In this document: positions 24,901 to 35,160 of the stretch, one piece after another | Layout: every line of letters starts with the position of its first letter | How positions within the stretch are numbered: the stretch's first letter is position 1 | NCBI GenBank assembly: GCA_905250075.1 | Contig: CAJNOP010000032.1 | Coordinates: 193,675 to 257,674, forward strand | Length of the DNA stretch: 64,000 bases | Reading direction: 5' to 3' | Origin: Rotaria sp. Silwood1 | Taxonomy: Eukaryota; Rotifera; Eurotatoria; Philodinida; Philodinidae | Made by a program: the position numbers and the translations under genes | Notes under the pieces: generated by a model | Database searches by the model: none | What the model saw: the letters and a program-made list of their open reading frames with translations, nothing else | Told to the model about the DNA's origin: nothing

Positions 24901-27900
24901 TCCTATATAGTTGGTTAAATTCGATAAATACAAGAATTTATTCTATTGTAATAACCCATTATACAAATATGCGTGTAACTCTAGCATGTCTTCTCTTTAG
25001 CGACATATTCCATGAACCGATCTGCAATAGAATAATAAATCAGAATGTAATAGTATTGAAATTTGCATTTAAAAAACAGTATATTCATCTCGTATTTCTT
25101 TTAATAATGAAAAAATAAAATATGAAATTCGAGTATTTCATAATATTTTTTAATATTTTGTATTTAACACCATAATACATAAGATTTGAAGGTATTTTAT
25201 TCACAAATACTGATTAAATAAAGCGTACAAAATTAAAAATATTCAGCAATGTGATTTATACTTAAAGTAGAACGATATAAAGTAAACATAAATTACAATT
25301 CATGCTCATTCATAACAAATTTCAAAAGCAAGACGGTGTCCTGCTCTTTCATTTTATGTCTCTTGATATATGAGTGTGTTTATTCTTTTTTTGTTTCTTA
25401 ACTACGTAGTAAAGCTTCAATAGATATTTGTTCAAGTGAATACATAGGTATCATATTCTGATTACTTTTGAGTTATTTACTCATATTGTGTATGATGTAG
25501 AACTTAAATATTTGCGCTCAACAATCCAATGCGTAGCAAAAAATATTTTTAACGTTTATTGCAACAATTTTTAAATTTATTCTCAATCTTTCAATGAGAT
25601 TTACTCGACATAATCTGAAATAATAAATGATACAAACTTTGAAGAAAAAAAAACACATGTACGAATATAAAGAATGTATACGAAGAAAAAAGAGTATCAC
25701 ATACATTTTGTTTTTGTATTCATATATGTATGTTTATTTATTATCTGTCATTTATTTTTGAAATCATATCGATCAATACTCATTGAAAGTTTGAGAATAG
25801 AATTAGAAATGATTTGAATAAAATCTAAAAAATTATTTTCTTACATTACACTATTATTTATAATCAATTATGACATCAGCTAATTTTATAATGGATGAAA
25901 TGCATAAACTTAATCTAAGGTAAGATTACACTAGACAATAAATACGAGAATAATACGCAATAAAAAACGATGGTATAGCGTTCGGGTTTAGATGTGTAGA
26001 TAAGAAGGAAGAGAAGATTAATGTTTACATCAATGTGCACATCCACCAACCAGAGCTCATCAAGTCCACATGCGAAAATTTTGGACCCGATGAGTTTTCC
26101 TACTTAGATCTGTGTACATTCATTAATCTTTCAACAAATAAAATATTTACTTTCATTTTTTTTCTTGCCTGCCAAACTTTTCCTGTGCTCATTATTCTGG
26201 TTTCCAAATGTACATATACTAGAAGAACTAAGTATATATACATATATAACATCGATCATGATATGAATGTTAATTAAAACTATTTCCTGCTTGAAATATA
26301 AAAGAAATATTTTATCAATTGATTTGATGAAAACAAAAATCAGAAAAGAAAAGTATTAGTTAAGAAAATTGAATTCAATTATTTTATATAATTTATAATC
26401 AACAAGTTATATAGAATATAGTCTAAAATGTCCTTGGTGAAAACGTTCTTGAGAAATGGTCCGTCGTTGAAAAAAGTTCTTTATCTTCAATTGTTATTTT
26501 TTTTAATCTCATGTTATTGGAACATACATATGTGGAATATTTTTATTATTTCTAAGGAAAAAAACAACAATCTTTGCGAAGGTAACCGAAAGCAAAGATC
26601 ATCTCACTATATAGTGCTTCATCGATTCAATTCGAGAAGAAATAAACACCGTTCATGATTTAATTGTTAATATGAAAAGCAAAATGAAAGCTCGTACAAA
26701 ACGATTGAAGTCCAGAATTGCTAAACAGTGGATTAAATTATTATATGATCGGTTCAACAATAACCAGATTATGATGCAAGAATTATTACATCAATTTTCT
26801 TTTTCTTTTTTTTGCGAATGAAAAATAAAATAAAATTCAGTTCGCTATAATATATTATACAATATGATTGATATTATCGTCAATCGTAGCTTGCGTTTTA
26901 CAGAATGGATATTCTCATATTGGAAGACACTTTTTTTTACGAACGTTTTCGCGTGTTATCGTTATTACTCAGCCAAGTTTATTACACTTTTATCTGCTTA
27001 CTCAGTTTTCAGATGCATATCATATTGTAGACATGAAAAAACGAAAAAGATATCAATGAAAAATATGATATAAAGGAAAAGATACTTCAGATGTCAAACT
27101 TCATTTTTCCATTTCTTCTATATAGTTTTTGTTATTCATCTACTAAAATGCTAGATTATATTTATTAAATTTATGCAACTTGCGTCAATCATTATGGATC
27201 ACAGCAAATTACTTTAATGCTACGATAAATCAACATTTATGTATTGTATTCTACCGTAAACGACCGTTTTTATATGACATTGTGTCGTTATAAGACACCG
27301 TATTCTTATCCGTAAGATACCATCATAATGTGACCATATATTTATGGAAAAATACGGTTTTGTGATTGTGTCGCATTGTATCTGGTACGCAGATTGTATT
27401 CTTCGATTAGATCAGGTTGTGAGTATTGCATTCATGTATTAGTTCGATTTAAATATGTAATATAATATTATTTTTCATAATCTTCCAGCAAGTATGACGT
27501 TGTCAATCATAGTGACAATTAAATCTATATGTCGCATGTCTCGTAATATTTGAGACAATTTTATTTTGTACATATCTTTGCTTGAGAGAATGGTACAATC
27601 TTGATTTTTTTTTTCAAGGTACTTTTTCCAATATAAACTCAAATGTAAAAATTTATGTTCGTCAAGTTGACATTGTTGTCTTTATTCTTCTCGTAATTCA
27701 TATGAAATAGCAATTTTGATCGTTTATTTATAGAAGAAAAAAGAAAAAACCGTCTATGACAACGTTGACTAATGCTTGTGATAGAAGTATGTTTCACAGT
27801 AACATTGACTGTAGAAATCTACTAAGAAATGCACGCAATCGTCGTATAAAGAGAAGTAAATGAAAACAGAATGCCTATTTGTCTTATAATTCAGTTGCGA

Positions 27901-28437
27901 CTCGTTTTCTTGATTGATCTATCCGTAAAGAAAAAAATCTGGAAAGAATAAATTCAATTATATTGATTTGTTAAATGTTGTATATAGATATTTCTACTGC
28001 AGTTTTATTACTTTTTTCATCTATGTGGGATGATTAATAATTCACAGAATCGCATTTTTGTCTTTGACAGATATTTTAATGTATGAAAAGAAGTTAATGT
28101 TGAAGATAAGCAACTTTCAAATTGTTCATGCTGTAAATGAATTTTTTTACGTGTAAAATCACTAATTTTCCCCTTACTTATGCAGCTACATATCCTTTGA
28201 TTTGTTTTCCATATTCTTTCTCTTGGTTACCAAAAGTAATCTAAGGAGCAAAAGTTTTGGAGCGAAATATTCACTCATTTTTTGGTTATTTAAAAACAGT
28301 TAATTAGAATCAGACATTTTGACTCTCTCTGATTATGTGTTCAGAATTTTCTTCTGACGTCAGTTTGAGTGACTATTATCAGATTATTTCAAAACATATG
28401 TAGGGAATTTCTTTTTCGAGTCGAATGAGCCTAAACT

Positions 28438-28731
28438 CTATTTCTTTTCTTCAGGAAAATTTCTGACGCACGAAAACGAGGAACTCCTTCGAAAATCTTC
28501 CACAATTCCACGATCGCTAAAATCATTAATAGCATAATATTTATGACATCTTTTGCTTTGACATTGAAATCCATCAAAAAATTTGTGAACATGAACATGT
28601 GTGTATGAAAAATATTGCAGAAAAAGCATCACTTTGTCTTTCATGAATAACGGAATAGTGAGAGAACTAATAGTAAATTCTGGTTTCTTTGAGGAATTAC
28701 TATAATGGATCGACTGAAGATTTTGAGACAA
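28438..28731 (-). other. Unassigned coding-like stretch, possibly a gene remnant
   Basis: An open stretch of about 97 codons has protein-like composition, including KDKVMLFLQYFSYTH, FDGFQCQSKRC and NDFSDRGIVEDF. There is no ATG that fits well at its start and no family I recognise. It could be one exon of a gene or a decayed mobile-element protein. I found no splice partners for it. Confidence 0.25.
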
Positions 28732-29266
28732 AATGTTTGTTTATTTGTGACTATCTTGAATATGTATTTAAGGATTTAAAAGCTATCGGTTATAACGAGA
28801 ATTCTGTGCTCTCTCCAAGTGTTACCTTACAAACTTTCTTAAGTCCAATCAGATGATCAATAGTTTGAATGCAACCTATTTCTGTTCACATTTTTTGCTT
28901 TGATTGTTACAACTCGAAAGTAAATGTTAACATCTTTACTAACACATCAGCTTGCAGAGTAAAGACTATCCTACGAAACTTACTGTCGAATGTTTTTTTT
29001 TTAAATTTTTTTACAGGTCACTTCAAATTTTGTTTCTCTTAAATCTTTATTCTTGACAAAAAGGCAGTTTTTTTTGTATAGAAAGAAGCTCTTCATAAAA
29101 TGACTATGGGTTCATCATTCGATCCACTTTTTGGACGTGTAAAAACTTCCTTTATTATTCAATTCCTATTTCTTAGTTTTAAACATAGCGATATCCTCAC
29201 CAACACCTTTAGTATACTTATAGTCACTTGAAAATTAAATTCTATGATTTATTTTTAGACAACTTG

Positions 29267-31122
29267 ATGTCTCTTAAAACAGTATTATTAAAGGTTGTTC
29301 GACATGTTTGGATATGGCGAAATCGTGTGTTGATATTATTAATTGGATTTACAATTAGTACTTGTATATATTTAGTTTTAATAGGACATTTACATGTTTT
29401 TCAAAATAATCCTAATCAATCATTAGCACTTATTCTTCTATATACACATAATCATTCAATAAAAACACAAGATAATATATGTCGAGGTATTCGTAATGGT
29501 GATCATATTGTTCATTTTGATAAATGTCCAAAAAAATGTGAATTTTCATGTCGAATAGAAGATTTTAAACAACGTTCACCACTTGCTGTGCTCTTTTTTG
29601 GTGAAGATTTTTCTTGGCCTTTTCATTTATCCGATGAAAATCGTACGTCATTTAAACAACGATGGATATTTTGGTCATGGGAAGCCCCAATTCATCATCC
29701 GGAATATACAAAGTCTCATTTAACATTCAATTGGTATGTTCGAAGACGTGAAACGCATAAGAAGTCAAATCGATCCACTAGTAATCTTCTTGATCAACTC
29801 CATTGTATTATATATCAACTGAAAGAGTATGTTGAGAAAGCAAGATTTTCCATGAGTTCATTTTTCATCTGGTTCTTGACAGAGATCAGTGGTACATTTG
29901 TCAAGAAAAATATAAGTTTCAGAAATTATTTAAGTCATATATAAACCAACTGAGTTTCTGATCGAAATCTCGTAAATATTGATTGTAATTATACCAAATT
30001 GCATCTGAAGAATGGTGTGCTTCTGAGTGTTTTAAGCGGAAAAATATTTTTTACGTTGGAGAAAAAGATATGATTTGATAACTTTTCGAATGGATGATCA
30101 AATGAGCAATACTACAACTTTGGTTATTTCAATTTTTAATTTAAAACATCTGTTGAAAGATAAGAGCTTCAGCAGTATTTTATCTTGTCTACTGATTCTC
30201 AAATTGAATCCATTGTAAGAGAATGAATTATTAACATAACAACCAAAAATACGTTTCTTGGGTTATAACTTTTAGTTTTCAAAATTTGATCAAAACATCA
30301 TGAAACTAGCATCAAAATATGAATCTTACCATACTCTTTCTATTGATATATGATGCAATGAAGTTTACTAAGAATAGTATTAATGGGTCAATTTGAGCTC
30401 TTCCATTTCAATAATTTAGGACAATGACTTATCGACAAGATTCAGATATTATTCATAGTTATGGTCGATATATATCTCGAAATTTATCATATACAATTCG
30501 TGATTATCAATCAATTGATTATTATCTATCATCATATAATAATCAATCAACATTTAATATAAAACAAGAATTTTCTTCACGAAAAAATCGAATATTATGG
30601 TTTGTATCAAATTGTAATGCTCGAACAAAACGTAATAAAATAGCTGAAAATTTAAAAAAATATTATCCTATTGATCAATATGGTAAATGTTCAAATTTAA
30701 CGATGAAAGATAATTTCGAACAATTACTTTTTAATTATAAATTTTATCTAGCATTTGAAAATGCATATTGTCGTGATTATATAACTGAAAAAACATTCTA
30801 TAATTCACTTGCACATGGAAGTATTCCAATTGTTCTTGGATCTGATGAAGAAAATTATAAAAATATTTTACCACCAAATTCTTTTATTCATATTGATCAA
30901 TTTAAAAATTTAACACATCTTGCTAATCAACTTGATTATGTGAGTAATTATATCGATATATTTTCATTTTATCATCAATGGCGTATTAATTATCGATTAT
31001 TGACATGGAAATCGAACTATTTTATTGATGATCGATTTTGTGATTTATGTATTAAATTACACGATGATTTAACACCAAAAAGTTATTTGAATTTCTCTCA
31101 ATGGCTTAATCAATGTACATAA
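29267..31122 (+). CDS. GT10 alpha-1,3-fucosyltransferase-like type II membrane protein (2 exons)
   Basis: Exons 29267..29733 and 30420..31122 join across a 686-bp GT-AG intron (donor AATTG/GTATGT, acceptor AATTTAG/GACAATG, phase 2) to give 389 residues, normal for the family. The join recreates the conserved FNWTMTYRQDSDI segment, which strongly supports the splice. Residues about 20-42 form the single N-terminal signal anchor of a Golgi type II protein. The hallmark motif FENAYCRDYITEK lies at about 268-280, followed by GSIPIVLG. WSWEAP in exon 1 is also typical. The enzyme should transfer fucose from GDP-fucose to GlcNAc on glycoproteins or glycolipids in the Golgi. I start at ATG 29267 because it follows a 3' splice site at 29258 and fits the anchor. 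Which linkage it makes cannot be told. Confidence 0.92.
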
Positions 31123-31787
31123 CATATTTTTTTCTATTTTATTATGTATTTCGAAGTTTTAGATGAATTTTTTCTCAGTTTATTAATTATACCTAGTAAC
31201 ACAAATGAGTATTCTACCAAAAAAAGCAATAAAATATTTCAACTGTGTTTTCAAAACTTCAGTTAATGCAATTTTTTTTTCATAAATTATCAGCTTCTCG
31301 ATACACCTGAAATCTAGCACTATCTACTGCAATATAAAAGTGAATATTTTTTTCTTCGGGTATTTACACCAGTAGTGAACTACAGTAAACAAAGCGATCG
31401 GAGAATTTTTTTTATGTGATCCACACTTGATATCGCAGTGTTATAAAGAAGAAAGCGTTGGTTGGACTTTGTTCAAACTTTATCAGAGAAATCTATGCCT
31501 CGAGATGTTACAAACGTTCTTGAACCTTCAATAAGATTCATCGTTCATCTTCAATAAGTTCTGCAACACGGCGATTTAGCTTCTATCTTTCACATGAGAT
31601 AATTGAAATTGATAAGCAAATCTTCAGTCAGCTGTTGTAAGCAAAAGAGATGATGAAAACTCTCGAAACGAGAGGGTTGACTTTAGGTGAAATTGTTTAT
31701 CGTTCATATATTAACTGAAACGTCATTGCTGCAAATTGGCATCGCTTTGCACTATAATTTGTACTCTTCTTCTAATGAACATCAATG

Positions 31788-31856
31788 ATTGGGTGTGGGT
31801 GTGGGTGTCGGAATAGGATGTCGAGTATGAGTGTGTGTCGGTGTACGGTATCTGAA
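31788..31856. repeat. Short interstitial telomere-like TGTGGG / GT-rich repeat
   Basis: Two to three clean units of TGTGGG (31792-31807) run into degenerate GT-rich units (GTGTCGG, GTGTGTGTCGG). TGTGGG is the telomeric unit reported for bdelloid rotifers. It lies directly beside the long hairpin element that starts about 31870. Confidence 0.6.
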
Positions 31857-31864
31857 TAATTGAT

Positions 31865-32965
31865 CATTGTATATCTATTCGATTTTCATCGATTTCATGA
31901 AATAAAAATTGACTAAAATCGATTTGCACAAATGTAACTGATTTTAATCATTATTCTAATTCAGATATCCATTAAAACCGATTCTTGGAAATTTAATTGA
32001 TTCTAGTCGATTTCAAGGTCTCCATCTCCAAAATCAATTTCAGCCTAGGTACGTGCAAATGGTACGAAATTTTCAGAATATGTTGGACCTATAGTGAAGA
32101 AGCTATAGTAAAATTTTCAGCCCTGTACCATGACTTTTGAGAGAAGTATTCACCAAACAATGGTCAAAAATAGCATCTTTGGCAAACAAAATTTCCTTGT
32201 CAAGGTTTGTATAACATATTTATTTATTGTTCTTTGAAAGAGCATGTCAAGATGCAGTGCACCCAAGAGTCCTTATTTTTAAATACTAATTTTTCAAGCG
32301 AAAAAAGGGGATCACAAGTTTAATGACTCGAAAGTTCACAAAAAATGGTTATTTTTCTATAGACATGTTTTTTTTTTTATATGGTAATAAAAAAGCTTAT
32401 TTCAAAAAAGGACTCTTGAGTTCACTGCGTCTTGACATGTTACTTCAAACAAAAAAAAATATAAGTACCTCGAATGAGCCTGGACAGAGAGTTCTTGCTT
32501 GCGAGTTCAAGAAAACATAAACTAAGAAAAAACGAAAAAGATTTTCTGTTTTTTCCGAAAACAGCTGATTTTTTCAATAGGAAATGATAGAAATCTTTAA
32601 AAGTCTTCGGAAAAAAAAGAGGTGCAGAATAAGACTTTTTGTTATTGATGAAATATCAGATCATGGGCTATCTTCCCATGCACTTACCTTAATTTCGAAA
32701 TTTTAAGACGAAAATTGACTTTTTTTTGAGGGAGAGAAGGTCTTCAAATTGAAAATTCGAACTAAAATCTCTTAATATTAACAAATCGATTACAACTATT
32801 TAAATGATATACGAAAATCGATTAATTAAACGAAATCGATTAATATGAAGAAATGTATTAAATCTGCTTAAATGTAGCCCAAAATCGATTAAAATTGGAA
32901 ATTTAGTCGGAATATATAATATTTGATCGATTTTTATTCATTTATTGAGAAAAATCAATTTAACC
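31865..32965. repeat. About 1.1-kb imperfect palindrome (large foldback element)
   Basis: The outer arms carry AATCGATT-type repeats (31880-32040 and 32750-32960). Moving inward, TTTCAAGGTCTCCATCTCC on the left pairs with TTTGAAGACCTTCTCTCCC from the right, then TAGGTACGTGCAAATGG with TAAGGTAAGTGCATGGG. The innermost pair is the strongest: GCATGTCAAGATGCAGTG near 32234 against ACATGTCAAGACGCAGTG read from about 32440 on the other strand, both followed by CAAGAGTCC. No coding capacity is evident. It fits a foldback element or hairpin-RNA locus between the fucosyltransferase and the SleB-like gene. Confidence 0.6.
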
Positions 32966-33416
32966 TGATTTTTTTTTTTGCAGTTTTTTTTTATATGGAA
33001 AAACATGACACATTTATAAGTGATTATTCATTATCAAAAGCTATTTTTTGTTTTTGTATCTTTCTTTTTCTTTCGTTTATCATTTTTAACACATTTTTAT
33101 CATTCCTTTTTTTCTTTTCGTTCTTTCTTTTGTATCAGCAATGTCTATTGTGTTGAAGAATATTTTTTTCCATCTGTTTGTGCCAATAATATAAAGTTAC
33201 ATCTATGAGTAATCTTTACTAAGTTGAATAATGCCAATAATATGAATCATAAGAAAGACTATTGTAATCAGTTATAGAGAAAACGACACTTTCCAATCCA
33301 TGAGAGACATGCATACTAGGAAAATTCCAATAATTACTCATTTTCTTCATAGATATATAAAATAAGCAGATTCCGTAGTTATGCCCAGTATATTGTGAAG
33401 ATACAAAACTATTTTA

Positions 33417-33484
33417 GTAAGTATAATAGAGACTTGAAAATTTTTCGTGATTTAGTGTGTACATATGTGTTTTGTCTCATTTAG
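33417..33484 (+). other. 5' UTR intron of the SleB-like gene
   Basis: A 5' splice site TTTTA/GTAAGT at 33417 and a pyrimidine-rich 3' splice site (TTTTGTCTCATTTAG) ending at 33484 bracket 68 bp. They leave AAA before the ATG. The size matches other introns in the window and shows that the gene is embedded in a eukaryotic transcript. Confidence 0.6.
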
Positions 33485-33487
33485 AAA

Positions 33488-33889
33488 ATGTCGCATCTTT
33501 CGGAAATTGATGTATTCAGAAAAACAATCTATGCCGAAGCAAGAGGAGAACCTCATGAAGGACAAGTCTGGGCTGCTTGGGTGATCAAGAATCGAGCTCG
33601 ATTAAACAGATCTTATTGGGGTGGAAATTCAATCAAAAATGTTTGTTTAGAACCTGGTCAATTTGAATGTTGGAATGGTAGATCTGATATTCAGATTAAT
33701 GAACGAGAAGCTTATGCACAAGTATGTCAAGTGGTTGATCATGTTTATAGTGAAGATTATAGTCAAGATCCAACTGGTGGATGCGATCATTACAATTGTC
33801 CAGAGAAAGAAGGTTACCCACCCTGGACTCAAAATTGTCAAAAAATACGAAAGATTGGTCAACATCAATTTTACAAAGGTTATCAATAA
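33488..33889 (+). CDS. SleB / Hydrolase_2-type cell wall hydrolase
   Basis: A 133-residue protein made of one Hydrolase_2 (SleB-like) domain. The start shows the family hallmark TIYAEARGEPHEGQVWAAWV followed by IKNRA; the first Glu of AEARGE is the predicted catalytic residue. FECWNG and a C-terminal GQHQFYKG, the usual end of the domain, are also present. Bacterial relatives are lytic transglycosylases acting on cortex or cell wall peptidoglycan, so a role in digesting or killing bacteria is inferred. There is no signal peptide in this frame, so export is unclear unless an upstream coding exon exists. The gene has no coding intron but has a likely 5' UTR intron. The family is mainly bacterial, which points to horizontal acquisition. 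The start is the first ATG after the splice site. Confidence 0.88.
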   Translation: MSHLSEIDVFRKTIYAEARGEPHEGQVWAAWVIKNRARLNRSYWGGNSIKNVCLEPGQFECWNGRSDIQINEREAYAQVCQVVDHVYSEDYSQDPTGGCDHYNCPEKEGYPPWTQNCQKIRKIGQHQFYKGYQ

Positions 33890-34199
33890 TAGTCATCATT
33901 GAATACAATAAATTGAACTTTTCTCTTTTAAAATTATTATATATACAAAAAAAATACACAAATTTCTCTTCTTTAAAATAAACTCGAATTAAAAGTGTAA
34001 AATAAAAATTTTCACGATAGATAATTTATTATGATTTCCCGCGTAAAAAGAATTTTATCATTTATATGTTGAACTATTTCCTTTTCTGATAGAAAGGATT
34101 ATACGGCGATTAAAAAATGCTTAAAGTTTGTCTGTCTGTCTGTTTAAGTCAATTCGAATTCAGCAATAAAAAATGCTGTATTTCGAATGATAGTAATTG

Positions 34200-35160
34200 A
34201 GGATAAAGTTTCATCGAAGCTAAACTGAGGTGAGGAATCGGAAGCCGAGGTCAATTGTTTATTATTAAATAATAATAAGTAATTTATAATCAATAATTGG
34301 CTTCTGTTTATAAACTTAACCCTCCGACACATTAGAAGACCCCCCACCCCTATAGTCGAGATGACTCTCTCTTGAATCAACAACCCAAAGGATAGATTAG
34401 AGGACCTGCTCACCTGCTTCTAAGGGGATCGTCAGAGGAGATGGGTGGGTCTTCTCATCTATCCTTCGCTTCGTTGATTCAAGGGAGGGTCATCTCTATT
34501 ACAGGAGTGGGGTCTTCTAATGTGTCCGGGGGTTTTGATCAAAAGTAATGAACCATGAGGAATTCAAATATGAGGTCAGTTTTCATATTACTAGTTAGGT
34601 TAATAATTAATTAATAATTAGTCTGATTAGTTTTCTTAAAAGTTTAACCTCAAGATAATCGAGAGTGAGGAACCTGAATCCGACGTCAGTTTTTGAGTAT
34701 TGATATTTAATAATCAATTAACAATTAGTATGTAATAATTTTGAAATAATGTTATCAAGAAGAGTATGGCCAAGGTAATCGAGCATGAGGAATCCGATTC
34801 GAAGGTCAGATTTAATATAACTAATTAATTATTAATTAATAAAATAATCAGTAATATTAAAATTCCAGAAAACTGTACTAAAGGTAATCGAAAGTGAAGA
34901 ATTCGAATCTGAAGTCAATTTTTGACTATTAATAATTAATAAACAATAAATATCTAATATAAAATATTTTTAAAATAATGTTGTCGATAAAACTTGACCA
35001 AAGGTAATCAAGCATGGAGAATACGAATTCAAGATCAACAAACTTTCTCATTTTATTAGTTAGATGAGAATTTCGATAATTTATTTATTAAGCTTTTTTG
35101 AAGAGATAATCAAGGATGGCGAGTCCAAACTTAATGTCGGTTCTGATTTCAGCATTGTCT
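34200..35160. repeat. Diverged tandem array, period about 100-120 bp, about seven copies
   Basis: A unit with a core like AAGGTAATCGAGCATGAGGA, then ATCCGAATCCGAGGTCAG and an AT-rich tail with TTAATTAATT, recurs with cores near 34215, 34548, 34655, 34775, 34883, 35003 and 35105. Spacing in the regular part is 101-120 bp. Copies have drifted considerably. The first two are separated by the hairpin element at 34321-34533. No protein is encoded. Confidence 0.75.
34321..34533. repeat. Compact hairpin (MITE-like) element inside the tandem array
   Basis: The left end CCGACACATTAGAAGACCCC and GATGACTCTCTCTTGAATCA pair closely with the right end, whose reverse complement reads CCGGACACATTAGAAGACCC and GATGACCCTCCCTTGAATCA. 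Inner blocks AAGGATAGATTAGAGG and CTTCTCATCTATCCTT also pair, so almost all of the roughly 213 bp folds into one hairpin. It is more GC-rich than its surroundings and its arms are better matched than those of the other hairpins, suggesting a younger insertion. No clear target-site duplication was seen. Confidence 0.75.

Larger units (their letters stand above)
21299..29266. other. About 8 kb without a convincing gene
   Basis: Very AT-rich. I see a small GCAT microsatellite (about 21930-21952), homopolymers, and two stretches that look faintly coding but cannot be assigned: 26868-27059 plus and 28438-28731 minus. No RNA gene or transposase could be identified. The last 40 bases before the fucosyltransferase ATG contain a 3' splice site (TTTATTTTTAG ending at 29258), so a 5' non-coding exon of that gene probably lies in this region. 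Confidence 0.45.

Noticed and set aside
26868-27059. Plus-strand frames that look weakly protein-like
   Set aside because: Two frames overlap, neither has a recognised motif, and no splice partners were found.
33647-33981. Frames antisense to or shifted within the SleB-like gene
   Set aside because: Shadows of the supported gene.
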